The notes under the pieces are model-generated. The model was not told the DNA's origin. It made no database searches and saw nothing but the letters and a program-made list of their open reading frames with translations. Both the position numbers and the translations under genes were made by a program. 64,000 nucleotides of DNA from Gillisia lutea (GTDB taxonomy: Bacteria > Bacteroidota > Bacteroidia > Flavobacteriales > Flavobacteriaceae), in contig NZ_JAKGTH010000007.1 of the NCBI RefSeq assembly GCF_021568705.1, positions 310,001 to 374,000 on the forward strand. The letters are read 5' to 3'. Shown piece after piece: positions 10,001 through 18,655 of the stretch. Each line of letters opens with the position of its first letter. Position 1 is the first letter of the stretch.

Positions 10001-10059
10001 ATACTGTGTTTCCCACGAAGGGAATTAATGTTCTCGAATTCTATTTTTAGGATCTTCAT
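7027..10059 (-). CDS. sbcC: exonuclease subunit SbcC (Rad50-like ATPase)
   Basis: This is a 1010-residue SMC-like ATPase. In order it has Walker A GPTGSGKST (37-45), a Q-loop region VLAQGDFAQFL near residue 155, long coiled-coil arms, a zinc hook CPLC at about residue 525 (NPCPLCGATHHPF), the ABC signature LSGGETF at ~916, Walker B LFIDEGFGTLD at ~945, and the H-loop ISHVDS at ~980. With SbcD it forms the nuclease that opens hairpins and processes blocked double-strand ends. Its start codon overlaps the sbcD stop by 4 bp, so the pair is translationally coupled. Length and all motifs are complete. Confidence 0.97.
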   Translation of the reverse strand: MKILKIEFENINSLRGKHSIDFEKAPFTGSSLFAITGPTGSGKSTILDVISLALFNHVPRLGKISKNEILATGAILTRNQDHAGASITYQCNSGIYTSTWNIETARTGNLKDYHMSLFDLASNKAFDLKKSDVPAKNEELIGLNYNQFIKSVVLAQGDFAQFLRAKKDERGELLEKITGTGIYRQLGMKAFQKHKAVSQEISLQQQARENFKIELLEEEELFKITQELQEKDAECKLLDASIKATEANISLKNTLKKQREEIDILNKQKQTTTDRLNSFIEENGAILEAHEKVQPFGEEIRKWALVQNNLKEHTKELQSIDAAIQTNKQQTYNCLKEVESLTGKILEDASLENELHSFTEKVRDLDKQKSDKLTEYNFLITQLKAEIKELDIKINERDLPKDLEIFNQLKSTSSNQLRYYENELASIDLKNPDAEKSRLEQQLENTRKAGNQAQKIQQLSKEFKKLTSEEEKNTPDLAALPQKIDLSNTKISFFKEHLKNLNLEKQNQLLTASLKEHRSTLIDGNPCPLCGATHHPFADNLPQKNGELDEKISATTKELESWSQQNTEENTHFKQLQKRISEIRSEKELLQNDLSDLKLHFETHFKDISFEKSEEDWEVLFDKQKRQIQELESYQKELRIYSRVSNGIPILEKIIDVLEQGKNLKKELDAIYSGDNINNDFQRLQKGWTQLKAQAKNLLENKALLEKKIAVAQTQNKELELSLQPLLLEINFKDIASAQNALMLETDYLKLRNQREEILKNAQNIQTSLQVLTKQLQETSESDVPENIEQLNTLLDSQTFNYKTNSTACENLRRSLFNNNQLKERIKKIDEEIQQKEEFTKRWRLLNELIGDAQGKKFNEFAQDLTLSQLLYLANIRLKDLSDRYKLDKPENEEDNALIAIDEHMGGQRRSVKTLSGGETFILSLSLALALSDLASRNVEINSLFIDEGFGTLDPETLDQTLDTLEKLQSESSKTIGIISHVDSLKERIATQIQLKRNGQGYSSLDIVPN

Positions 10060-11288
10060 AAACTGTCTGGTAAAACGGAGGTGTCATGTTGAACTTCCTC
10101 TAAAATCTCATCAAAGGCGCTTACTATTTCTTTTTGCACCACTTCTTCATATTCATGATTTTCTATCAGTTTCAGAAATACTTCTTTTGGTTTTAGGTCT
10201 TCTAATTGTTTCGCATTTTTAAAAACCTCGCTAGCTCCTTTTAATTTATTGGCGAATGTGGCTCGATGTTTTACGATCTCGAATCCCGGCTTTTCAAAAT
10301 TCTGAATCAGCGCATCCAGCTCATATATTTTCGTGGCATCGTATTGCTCTTCTTGAAGCTCCACTTCAATTAAGCTATTTAATTGGGTATGTTCCTGCAG
10401 AGTTTCCAATCTACTTCGAAGTTCTTCCAAAGTCCCATTCAGTTTCAATAATCTTCTAAAAATAGGAATAGAAATACTTTCCGGAAGCCAGGATTTGTTA
10501 CTATCTATTATTAATATTCGCTTTTCGTCTTTACGTTCGCTAAAAGATAATGGAATTGGAGAACCGCTGTAAAATGTAGGAACAGCAGTATTTACCCGTT
10601 GCGGTTTGTGTATATGCCCTAAAGCGATATATTTGAAATAATCTCCAAATTGAGAGGCTTGGAATGCTGCCTGATTTCCAATTTGAATATCCCGCTCACT
10701 CTCTGAGGTTTCCATACCGGCAGCGAATAAATGGCCCATAGCAATTACAGGAACCTCAGGATAGCGTTCTTCACAAATGGTAGCTGCTTTCAAAAAGGTA
10801 TCCTGAATTCCCTGACGAATGGCTTCCAGCCTAGCTTCAAATGTATTGGCTTCTCCTGCAGTTCTAAGATCTGAGTCTCTTAAAAATGGGATAGCGGCTA
10901 TTATTAATTCGGGTTTTCCTGTTTTATCGAGAATAGGAATGATCACATCATCGAGGTTTTCAGGTAAACCTCCAATAATATGCATCTCCAACTCTCGTAA
11001 TATCTCTTTTGGGGCATCTAACATTGCTGGAGAATCATGATTTCCTCCGGTAACAATGATCTTGCAATTATAGCGTTTCAACTTCATGAGTGCCCGATAA
11101 TATTGTTTTCGAGCTTCCGAAGAAGGATTGGCAAGATCGAAAACATCACCGGAAATAAGCAATAATTCTATTTCTTCTTTTTCTACGGTTTGACATAACC
11201 ATTCTATAAAAAGGTCAAAATCTTGAATAAGATCATTTTTATGTAATTTCTTACCAATATGCCAGTCGGCAGTATGTAGAATTTTCAT
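10056..11288 (-). CDS. sbcD: exonuclease subunit SbcD (Mre11-like nuclease)
   Basis: A calcineurin-like metallophosphoesterase of 410 residues. The five metal-site motifs are visible in order: HTADWHIGK (5-13), ISGDVFD, TGGNHDSPAM, AMGHLFAAG and ALGHIHKPQ. The C-terminal part (after ~residue 290) is the capping domain that contacts SbcC. It is the first gene of the sbcDC operon and its stop overlaps the sbcC start. The family typically has 380-420 residues, so it appears intact. Confidence 0.97.
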   Translation of the reverse strand: MKILHTADWHIGKKLHKNDLIQDFDLFIEWLCQTVEKEEIELLLISGDVFDLANPSSEARKQYYRALMKLKRYNCKIIVTGGNHDSPAMLDAPKEILRELEMHIIGGLPENLDDVIIPILDKTGKPELIIAAIPFLRDSDLRTAGEANTFEARLEAIRQGIQDTFLKAATICEERYPEVPVIAMGHLFAAGMETSESERDIQIGNQAAFQASQFGDYFKYIALGHIHKPQRVNTAVPTFYSGSPIPLSFSERKDEKRILIIDSNKSWLPESISIPIFRRLLKLNGTLEELRSRLETLQEHTQLNSLIEVELQEEQYDATKIYELDALIQNFEKPGFEIVKHRATFANKLKGASEVFKNAKQLEDLKPKEVFLKLIENHEYEEVVQKEIVSAFDEILEEVQHDTSVLPDSL

Positions 11289-11660
11289 TTTAGTTGAGAT
11301 TTATAGCAGGTGAAGTCCCTGAATATAACAGGATAATTTCATCTTTCGAAATTAAGAAAATGCTATTTAATACGCGCTTCTTTTAAGGTAGGATTCTGCC
11401 AGGTTTGCTCTTGTTTTTTATTTACAAATTATAAGCCAGGCTATTAAAAACGAATATTAATTCTAGCTCTATTGTCTGCTGCTTATTTAACTTATCAATT
11501 CCATTATAGAAATAACGGAAATGTATGAATTGTTCAAATTATACATAAAATTTTGTTGCTTTCTTGAATAGTTTCAAATTAACATTTTTATTGAATATTC
11601 AGAGTTATTTTTCGTCAGCAGATATCTGTAAAAATGTATTTTTAAGTAAAATAAATCATA
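11289..11660. other. divergent intergenic region between sbcD and the GapN-like gene
   Basis: About 370 bp of AT-rich sequence that must hold the promoters for sbcD (minus) and the dehydrogenase (plus). I found no exact TAnnTTTG box at a convincing distance from either gene, and no gene remnant, RNA gene or strong hairpin. Confidence 0.5.
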
Positions 11661-13238
11661 ATGAATAATCCGTCAGAATTAAGAAGTATTGAGCAGTTGC
11701 ATCAAAAAACCTATTTAGCAAATGGAGAATTGATAGCATGGACGGGTAAGACCGATAATGTTTATTCCACCATTTCATCTACACCCGAATATAAACCAAC
11801 TTTATTGGGGAGCATTCCGCATATGGATGAAGCAGCAGCCATGAATGTCCTGGATGTGGCATGCAAGGCATATGGAAAAGGCCAAGGAAGTTGGCCAACC
11901 ATGAAAGTGTCTGACAGGGTTGCATGTATGGATAAATTTGTCGCAAAAATGAGCACCAAACGCGAAGAGGTTGTGGAATTGCTTATGTGGGAGATTGGAA
12001 AATCATTAGGCGATTCTCAAAAGGAATTTGACCGTACGGTGGAATATATAAACGATACTATTGAAGATTATAAACAACTGGACCGGAATAGCGCCAAATT
12101 CTCTAAAAGAGATGGCGTGAATGCTCATATAAGAAGAGGTCCGCTTGGGGTGGTGTTGTGTTTAGGTCCATATAATTATCCTTTAAATGAGACCTTTGCA
12201 CTGTTAATTCCAGCTCTTATCATGGGAAATACAGTAATCTTTAAGCCTGCTAAGCATGGAGTATTGCTTATTTCTCCATTATTAGAAGCCTTTAGGGATA
12301 GTTTTCCAAAGGGCGCAGTGAATATTATTTATGGTAGAGGTAGAGAAGTCGCTGCACCTATAATGGCCTCTGGAAGAATAGATGTTTTGGCATTAATAGG
12401 AAATAGCAAGTCGGCCATTGCTTTGCAAGATCAACATCCACATAAGAACCGGTTGCGTTTGGTGCTTGGTTTGGAAGCTAAGAATCCAGCCATTATTCTT
12501 CCTGATGCCGATTTGGATCTAACTATTGAAGAATGTCTTTCGGGGACTTTGTCTTTTAATGGGCAACGTTGTACTGCGTTAAAGATTGTATATGTTCATG
12601 AAGCCGTTCGGGAAGAATTTAGTAAGCGCTTTGCAAAACGAGTAGATGAATTAAAATTTGGAAATCCCTGGGAAACAGGAGTGAAACTTACTCCGTTACC
12701 GGAAGCAGATAAACCCCAATATATTCAGGAGCTTATTGATGATGCTCAGGAAAAAGGGGCTAAGATCTTAAATGAAAAAGGAGGGAACACCACCGATAAT
12801 TTTATATTTCCGGCAGTGATGTTCCCGGTTACTCAAGAAATGAGAATTTATAAAGAAGAACAGTTTGGGCCTGTAATACCGGTAAAGGAATTTACCGATA
12901 TACAAGAACTGTTAAATGAGATTGCCGATTCTAATTACGGACAACAAGTGAGTTTATTTGGAAGTGATATTAAAGAACTCGCGCCACTTATAGATACCTT
13001 GGTGAACCTGGTATGTCGAGTAAATCTTAATTCAGCTTGTCAACGCGGGCCAGATGTGTTTCCTTTTACCGGCCGAAAAGATTCTGCAGTTGGAACGTTA
13101 AGTGTACATGATGCGCTGCGTTCTTTCTCTATAAGAACTTTCGTAGCTTCAAAGGATAACGCCTACAATAATGAGATCCTTAAGAAATTATTGGAAACAA
13201 AAACCTCAAATTTTGTAAGTACCGATTACATTTTATAG
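11661..13238 (+). CDS. gapN: NADP-dependent glyceraldehyde-3-phosphate dehydrogenase-like aldehyde dehydrogenase
   Basis: A 525-residue aldehyde dehydrogenase superfamily protein. The catalytic Cys is C304 in NGQRCTALK, the activating Glu is E272 in LGLEAKN, and the cofactor-binding region has GPYNYPLNE and KPAKHG. Overall pattern resembles the non-phosphorylating GAPDH branch (GapN/ALDH11), which oxidises glyceraldehyde-3-phosphate to 3-phosphoglycerate with NADP+ and yields NADPH without ATP. It stands alone and is followed by its own terminator. Substrate specificity rests on family resemblance; another aldehyde cannot be excluded. Confidence 0.8.
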   Translation: MNNPSELRSIEQLHQKTYLANGELIAWTGKTDNVYSTISSTPEYKPTLLGSIPHMDEAAAMNVLDVACKAYGKGQGSWPTMKVSDRVACMDKFVAKMSTKREEVVELLMWEIGKSLGDSQKEFDRTVEYINDTIEDYKQLDRNSAKFSKRDGVNAHIRRGPLGVVLCLGPYNYPLNETFALLIPALIMGNTVIFKPAKHGVLLISPLLEAFRDSFPKGAVNIIYGRGREVAAPIMASGRIDVLALIGNSKSAIALQDQHPHKNRLRLVLGLEAKNPAIILPDADLDLTIEECLSGTLSFNGQRCTALKIVYVHEAVREEFSKRFAKRVDELKFGNPWETGVKLTPLPEADKPQYIQELIDDAQEKGAKILNEKGGNTTDNFIFPAVMFPVTQEMRIYKEEQFGPVIPVKEFTDIQELLNEIADSNYGQQVSLFGSDIKELAPLIDTLVNLVCRVNLNSACQRGPDVFPFTGRKDSAVGTLSVHDALRSFSIRTFVASKDNAYNNEILKKLLETKTSNFVSTDYIL

Positions 13239-13260
13239 AAGAAGTATTTCTTTATTTTAA

Positions 13261-13291
13261 AAACGGCAGTAGCAATACCTGTCGTTTTTTT
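13261..13291 (+). terminator. rho-independent terminator of the GapN-like gene
   Basis: Stem AAACGGCAG (13261-13269) with CTGTCGTTT (13279-13287), one mismatch, immediately followed by a T run (TTTTTTT). It begins 22 bp after the stop codon. Confidence 0.8.
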
Positions 13292-13324
13292 GCTTTATAT
13301 CCAAGCTAGTAATATTTTTAAAAC

Positions 13325-13777
13325 TCTAATTTAGAATTCCTTGTTACATTTACTGGGTTTATTGACTCCAATATACAAACCGATCCTGAAAACTTGTTGT
13401 TGGAACACATAGGAGAGTACGATCTTGTAACCGGGATTAGATCCAATCGAAAAGATCCATTTCTAAAGAACATGTCTTCTCTAATTGCAAACACCATTCG
13501 AAGAGTTTTTACCAATGAGGGGATGGACGATACAGAATGCCCTTTAAAAATAGTAAAGACAAATCCCTATGTTTAAAGGTTGCACAGGTTTCTCCCTGCA
13601 ATGGTCTTATTGCAAAATGAGAAAATTAAGCAATTTCCGGTAAAACATTTTTCGAGAATAGCAGGAGCTTCAAAGTTTTGATTATCCAATCGTTTGATAG
13701 GGCCTTTGTTAGATTGTTTCGCTTATGTATGGATGCGTAAGAAATACCTTAATTATAAAGTTGAAAGTAGGGGGTAA
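13325..13777 (+). pseudogene. decayed GT2 (dolichyl/undecaprenyl-phosphate sugar transferase-type) glycosyltransferase
   Basis: One continuous frame from about 13325 to 13777 encodes the middle and C-terminus of a DPM1/DPG-type GT2 enzyme. It contains TGFIDSNIQTDPEN (the D-x-D/QTDP region), DLVTGIRSNRKDPFLKN, SSLIANTIRRVF, LHRFLPAMVLLQN and NRLIGPLLDCFAYVWMRKKY. The N-terminal nucleotide-binding part is missing and two in-frame nonsense codons interrupt it: TAA at 13574-13576 and TGA at 13679-13681. There is no frameshift, so decay appears fairly recent. It lies directly upstream of a GT39/ArnT-like gene, the usual operon partner that uses the lipid-linked sugar made by such GT2 enzymes. Confidence 0.85.
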
Positions 13778-13901
13778 GATACATTTGTGTAGAAAGACTT
13801 TCCTTTAAAAAATATTGATTTAAATTAGATGGTGTATTTGGAAATAAGAGACTAGAACTTAAGATGCACCTTCCAATACCTTTCATTTTTTCCTGAAATA
13901 G

Positions 13902-15530
13902 ATGAAAACTAAGTTTTACGTAGTTCTTTTAATCATTTTTATATCCTTAAACATTGGTTTAGGAAGTTGGGGGCTTACAGAAAGCAGTGAAGCTCGGTAC
14001 GCCGAAATTAGCCGTGAAATGGTTTTGAGCGGTGATTATCTTCATCCACAACTTTTGGGAATAGAACATTATCATAAACCCCCAATGACTTATTATATTA
14101 CGGCTGCGGGATATAAAATTTTTGGAATAAATGAATTCGGAGCTCGATTTTTTCTATCGTTGGCGCTTACGTTACAAATTTTATTGATCTTTAAAATAGC
14201 GAAACTCTTTTTCAAAGATGAGAAGATAGCTTTTGCCAGTGGCCTGATCTATTTTTCCTTCCCCCTTGCTCTTATAGCTGCAAGAAACTTAACGACCGAT
14301 TCTTATCTCACCACCTTCATATTATGGAGCATTTATTTCTGGTTGCAACTTAAACAGGGGAATTCGGTATGGTATTTCTACGGTTTCTATTTCATGCTGG
14401 GCTTAGCATTTTTAACAAAAGGACCGGTTGTAATACTGCCTGTTCTAGTATTTATAGGGTGTTGGAAATTAATGAATAGGGTGAAATTCCAATTTTCAAT
14501 ACATAGTGTGTTAGGCCTGCTATTATTTATAGGTATTTCCGCTTCCTGGTTTATAGCAATCATAATAGATCAACCCCAATTATGGAATTACTTTATTGAA
14601 GACCAGATAGTGAACCGAAGTATGAATGCAGAGCAATTCCATAGAAGTGAACCTTTTTGGTATTATCTGGCATTTGCTCCTGCTTTAGGAATGCCTTGGA
14701 TCGTTTTTCTGAGTATTGGATATGTAAAAAAATATAAACTGAAATTAGAGAGGGTTAAGGAAGAGCGTATTTTGCTTTATACAATAGGCACATTATTGGT
14801 GTTGTTTTCAGTATTCTCATCAAAGCTCATTCTATATATACTTCCAATTTATCCATTTATTGCTCTTCTGGGTGGATATGTCCTGGTGCGGTTCCCGGAA
14901 TCACATAAAAATCTTTATATAAAAATATACGGTGTATTATTCGGAATACTATTGTTAGGACTAATAGTTATAGGCTTTTTAGATACAATTGCTATCGATT
15001 TAAGATTAGCAATTCCTTTGATATTCTTAATTGTAGGTTCCGGCTTCTACTTTATGGAATATTCCAATTTAAATACATTTTTCCGCTTGCTATATCTAGG
15101 AATATTTTTTAGTATTAGTTTGTTGCTTACTTATGCGCTATTTGGTGCAGAAAACCCAGATAAAATTAATTCAATTAAAGAGGTTGTCCAATACCTAAAA
15201 GATGAAAAAGGCGAGCAACTCGATAAATTTGTGGTGTACGATTACTTGTTACCCTCTGCTTCTTTTTATTTAAATGAGGATATTATTACGGTATACAACA
15301 CTAATTTCAATGCTAAAAGAGAAACTAAATTTCAAAGAGATACGCTCTATAAATCAAATTATCTCGAATATAATAGACCAAAAGATTTAGATAGATTCAA
15401 AAACTTATTGAAGAACGAGAATAACGTTCTTATTTATCGAAAAAAGACTCCTTTAAATGATTCACTTCAGTATCTGCTAAACAATTTTAAAAATGTAAAA
15501 GAAATGGGGAAGTGGGTAATTCACTATTAA
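13902..15530 (+). CDS. ArnT/PMT-like integral membrane glycosyltransferase (GT39/GT83 type)
   Basis: This is a 542-residue polytopic protein with about ten or more hydrophobic helices and a C-terminal soluble tail. The N-terminal loop WGLTESSEARYAEISREM followed by SGDYLHPQLLGIEHYHKPPM is the signature of the ArnT/PMT clan, where the acidic residues of the first periplasmic loop are catalytic. Such enzymes transfer a sugar from a polyprenyl phosphate to lipid A, protein or another acceptor on the periplasmic side. The gene itself looks intact. Both flanking genes that would supply or recycle the lipid carrier (GT2 upstream, PAP2 downstream) are pseudogenes. Donor and acceptor are unknown. Confidence 0.85.
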   Translation: MKTKFYVVLLIIFISLNIGLGSWGLTESSEARYAEISREMVLSGDYLHPQLLGIEHYHKPPMTYYITAAGYKIFGINEFGARFFLSLALTLQILLIFKIAKLFFKDEKIAFASGLIYFSFPLALIAARNLTTDSYLTTFILWSIYFWLQLKQGNSVWYFYGFYFMLGLAFLTKGPVVILPVLVFIGCWKLMNRVKFQFSIHSVLGLLLFIGISASWFIAIIIDQPQLWNYFIEDQIVNRSMNAEQFHRSEPFWYYLAFAPALGMPWIVFLSIGYVKKYKLKLERVKEERILLYTIGTLLVLFSVFSSKLILYILPIYPFIALLGGYVLVRFPESHKNLYIKIYGVLFGILLLGLIVIGFLDTIAIDLRLAIPLIFLIVGSGFYFMEYSNLNTFFRLLYLGIFFSISLLLTYALFGAENPDKINSIKEVVQYLKDEKGEQLDKFVVYDYLLPSASFYLNEDIITVYNTNFNAKRETKFQRDTLYKSNYLEYNRPKDLDRFKNLLKNENNVLIYRKKTPLNDSLQYLLNNFKNVKEMGKWVIHY

Positions 15531-15643
15531 TGTATATTCCACTTAAGTTTTACTTGAGAATTAATTTCTATTATAGCTTTTAATAGACTGTAAAAGATTT
15601 GTGAAGCTTATATATCCCGTAGAAAATATCCAATTACTAAGGA

Positions 15644-16195
15644 TCTCGTTTTTTGTTATTCTCTTTAAATTTTACCGTAGGATATTCTCAACTGGCTGAA
15701 AATAACAACGAGACAATAGAAACGTCAGGAGATATTTTGTTATTTGCAATGCCCGCCTCAGCACTTACAACCATGCTATTATTAAAAGATAAAAAAGGGA
15801 CCTGGCAGTTCACAAAAGGTTTTAATTTAAATCGGGCTGTAACGTTTGGCTTAAGTGGCTCTCAATAAACACCGACCAAAAAATAATGTAGATAATGCTT
15901 TTCCATCAAGGTACACTTCAACCACCTTCCAAAGTGCCTCGTTCATTCATAAGCGTTATGGTTTTAAATATAGTATACTTGCATATTTCTTGGCGGGATA
16001 TACTGCTTTCAGCCTAATAAATGCTGAAAAGCATTATGGTTAGGATATATTAGCTGGGGCTGTGGTAGGGATAGGTAGCATTCTTATATTTATAATTCCA
16101 TATCAAGAATAGCATGGAACTAACCTTTACAGATGAGAATAGGGGAGAGCCTTACTGGAATTTCGGTATAGATTTTAAAGATAGCTCCGCATTAA
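15644..16195 (+). pseudogene. decayed PAP2-family lipid phosphatase
   Basis: Pieces in successive frames reconstruct a PAP2 phosphatase. First come a signal-peptide-like start and LFAMPASALTTMLLLKDKKG...AVTFGL (to ~15850), then after a frameshift LNKHRPKNNVDNAFPSRYTS, SASFIHKRYGFKYSILAYFL and NAEKHYG, then an in-frame TAG (16042-16044), then DILAGAVVGIGSILIFIIPY, a second stop at 16110-16112, and a further frame change into MELTFTDENRGEPYWNFGID. The family motif PSGHTS is degraded to PSRYTS, losing the catalytic His, and the Arg of SRxxxxxxH is lost (SLINAEKH). No clean start codon remains. It is non-functional by several independent lesions. Confidence 0.85.
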
Positions 16196-16221
16196 AATGG
16201 CCTTTCTTGAATGCGGAGCTA
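16182..16221. terminator. strong inverted repeat downstream of the GH27 gene
   Basis: A perfect 12-bp stem, TAGCTCCGCATT (16182-16193) with AATGCGGAGCTA (16210-16221), and a 16-nt loop. It lies 20 bp past the GH27 stop on the minus strand, where it is followed by a T-rich stretch (TCTTTAAAATC). It probably ends the minus-strand susC-GH27 operon. Confidence 0.6.
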
Positions 16222-16241
16222 TTATTCATGTGCTATTGAAA

Positions 16242-17453
16242 TTACTTGTTGATATTGGTCAATCTTAAGCTCAACACATCATGAGGGTTCAGCTTATTCT
16301 TCAAGGTTTTGTCTGTATTCTTTTCCTTTTTATCATCCCACAAGTTTTTAACCTTATAAGTGATATTCTCAAAATCTGTTTTATAATCAAAATCAGGATC
16401 GATAACTAGGTGTTCTTTCCAGTTAAATTCAATATCATGAACATCATCTGAACGATTCAAAAAAGTTACTGCCCAGTCTCCATTTTCTAAGGGCTTAAAC
16501 CAAGTTTCCAAACCATCTTCAGCACTGTACTTAAAGGCCTGTACTCCCAATGGATCTTGATCTATAGCGATCATTTCTTTATTAGTAAGAATCTCTATGG
16601 TTTCAGCGCTCATTTTATCAAGATCGTTCCCGGCCATAAGAGGAGCTGCAAGCATACACCACATGGTAAAATGCGCACGATCCTCGCTTACGCTCATCCC
16701 ATTACCAACCTCCATCATATCAGGATCGTTCCAATGGCCAGGTCCGGCATACTTTCTTAAACCATCCTGCATATCAAGAATTCTTAACACTCCCCATGAA
16801 GACCAATCGCCATGATCTTCTTCGCAATCCCAACAATGGTAGATATCTCCGGTAGTTCTCCACAAATGCCCAATATCTCTGGCCCATTCCCAAGGCTTGT
16901 TGTCTCCCCACTCACAAATACTAAGAACAACAGGTCGGCCAGCTTCATAAAGTGCATTCCGCATGGTGGTATAAGCACCTTCGGCTTTTATTCCATCGGT
17001 ATTACACCAGTCATATTTTAGGTAATCTACACCCCATTCTGCATAAGTAAGTGCATCTTGATATTCTCTCCCGCGACTTCCCGGTTTGCCCCCGCAAGTT
17101 TTATCTCCTGCATCAGAGTATATTCCGAATTTTAAACCTTTTGAGTGCACATAATCTACCAAAGCTTTCATGCCAGATGGGAAATGTTCTTTATTAGCTT
17201 GAATAAAGCCTTTTGCATCTCTTTCCCCATGCCAGCAATCGTCTATAACAATATACTCGTAGCCTGCATCTTTCATCCCACTAGATACCATTGCATCTGC
17301 AGCACTTTTAATAACTTCTTCATTTATATTGCAGGCAAACTTGTTCCAAGTATTCCATCCCATAGGAGGAGTTTGGGCAAGATTTTCAAATTTTTGCGAA
17401 TAGACTATAGAGCAAGTTAAGAGTAGTAATATAAGCAGTGGGTTATTTTTCAT
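16242..17453 (-). CDS. GH27 alpha-galactosidase, secreted
   Basis: A 403-residue GH27 enzyme with a type I signal peptide (residues 1-19, cleavage near VYSQ). The family landmarks are PPMGWNTWNKF (29-39), IVIDDCWH (68-75), the nucleophile D148 in YLKYDWC and the acid/base D203 in WRTTGDI. It removes alpha-1,6-galactosyl side groups, matching galactomannan or galacto-glucomannan as the PUL substrate, and probably acts in the periplasm. It follows the SusC/SusD/TIG genes on the same strand but is separated from them by a strong hairpin, suggesting lower or read-through expression. Confidence 0.95.
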   Translation of the reverse strand: MKNNPLLILLLLTCSIVYSQKFENLAQTPPMGWNTWNKFACNINEEVIKSAADAMVSSGMKDAGYEYIVIDDCWHGERDAKGFIQANKEHFPSGMKALVDYVHSKGLKFGIYSDAGDKTCGGKPGSRGREYQDALTYAEWGVDYLKYDWCNTDGIKAEGAYTTMRNALYEAGRPVVLSICEWGDNKPWEWARDIGHLWRTTGDIYHCWDCEEDHGDWSSWGVLRILDMQDGLRKYAGPGHWNDPDMMEVGNGMSVSEDRAHFTMWCMLAAPLMAGNDLDKMSAETIEILTNKEMIAIDQDPLGVQAFKYSAEDGLETWFKPLENGDWAVTFLNRSDDVHDIEFNWKEHLVIDPDFDYKTDFENITYKVKNLWDDKKEKNTDKTLKNKLNPHDVLSLRLTNINK

Positions 17454-17509
17454 CTTTTTAAATTTTAGTGAAGTTAAGTTTATTGTTAAACCAATAGATC
17501 TTTAAAATT

Positions 17510-17547
17510 AAAACATACCTTAAGAAAATATTCTTGAGGTATGTTTT
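17510..17547 (-). terminator. hairpin between the TIG lipoprotein and GH27 genes
   Basis: A 17-bp stem with one G-T wobble (arms 17510-17526 and 17531-17547, core ACATACCT/AGGTATGT) and a 4-nt loop. On the minus strand it is followed by TTTTAATTTTAAAG. It lies 25 bp after the TIG lipoprotein gene and may partly terminate the susC-susD-TIG message or stabilise its 3' end. Confidence 0.65.
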
Positions 17548-17572
17548 AAGAATTTAGGCTAATTCAAACTTT

Positions 17573-18643
17573 TTAATTGAATCCAAAATCATCTATATAA
17601 ATTACAATTGGAGAAAGACCATTTCCACTGGATTCCTGAAATACGATCTCGGTTAGGCTTGCTGGAGATCCAAATGCTGATAAGGGAATTACAAAATTTG
17701 TCCACGCTCCTTCAACTAGATCTAATGCATATGCTGAGTCCCAGCCTCCGTTAAGAACAAGGTTCACTTTTGCTGAATTTTCTCCACCGTAAATAGAAAC
17801 GTTGATTACTTCATATTCAGAAAGATCTAAGCTTCCGCCTCCATATTGAATACCTTCCCAGTTTCCGCCAAAAGTTGCTTTATGAGAAAAATCTCCCGAT
17901 TTTACTACTTCGGTATTCATCCAGTCATTTGCGTTGTTCCATCCCCAATAATCAAAACCATTTGTAACATCAAACTCTTCTGAAAGTCCTTCTCCGTAAA
18001 TAGTATATTTAAATCCGTAGGCGGCTTCAGACTGCACGATTCCTCCAGGTGTTTCTACAAAAATATAGGCTTGTGAAATTCCATCCGGCAAATAAACTTG
18101 TATTTGAGACTCTGTTGCTGAAATAATTTCGGCATCTACATCTCCAAATCTAACTGCAGTAAGATTTTGAAATAGATCTCCGTTAATGGTTACAATAACC
18201 CTTCCGTCTACAGTTTCTGCATTAAAGCTGTCCAATTCCGGTTTAGGTTGAGAGATTGAAAAGCCATATACATCTTCACCACCTAAGGTCACTACCTTTA
18301 AAGTATTAGGAACTTCAAACCAAGGTGCATCTTTGGGGATTGTAACAATTATGTTATCATCTCTTACTAAAGTTGGGTTGAAATATGTTTCATATTCATT
18401 GAAATAAATACGAGTTGTTGTAGCAAGATTTACCCCTCTTATTATGTACATATTCTCACGAATACCTACTGTTGTAAGCGAATCATTTTCGGCTTTGCTT
18501 ACATTTATAATTTCTGGCGGCCCTGAAGCTACCGGCATAGGATCACTCACATCTGTACAAGATGTTATCGTAATTAAAGATAACAGGACTATACAAAACG
18601 ATGCTGTTTTAAATAGCGCTTTGTTTTTAAATATGTTTTCCAT
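17573..18643 (-). CDS. surface glycan-binding lipoprotein with IPT/TIG domains
   Basis: A 356-residue lipoprotein (signal peptide with TITSC, lipidated C29). Two IPT/TIG-like immunoglobulin modules span about residues 42-132 and 133-215 (GPPEIINVSK..., KPELDSFNAETVDGRVIVTINGD...). The C-terminal ~130 residues (from EFDVTNGFDYWGWNN) form a jelly-roll-like module ending in IYIDDFGFN, typical of carbohydrate-binding modules. It occupies the SusE/SusF position, 12 bp after susD, and should bind mannan at the outer surface and pass it to SusC/SusD. The exact ligand is inferred from the neighbouring hydrolases. Confidence 0.85.
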   Translation of the reverse strand: MENIFKNKALFKTASFCIVLLSLITITSCTDVSDPMPVASGPPEIINVSKAENDSLTTVGIRENMYIIRGVNLATTTRIYFNEYETYFNPTLVRDDNIIVTIPKDAPWFEVPNTLKVVTLGGEDVYGFSISQPKPELDSFNAETVDGRVIVTINGDLFQNLTAVRFGDVDAEIISATESQIQVYLPDGISQAYIFVETPGGIVQSEAAYGFKYTIYGEGLSEEFDVTNGFDYWGWNNANDWMNTEVVKSGDFSHKATFGGNWEGIQYGGGSLDLSEYEVINVSIYGGENSAKVNLVLNGGWDSAYALDLVEGAWTNFVIPLSAFGSPASLTEIVFQESSGNGLSPIVIYIDDFGFN

Positions 18644-18655
18644 TATTCAATTTTT

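Noticed and set aside
13325-16195. Mobile element insertion as cause of the decay zone
   Set aside because: No transposase fragment, terminal inverted repeats or target duplication seen; lesions are point stops, frameshifts and a truncation.
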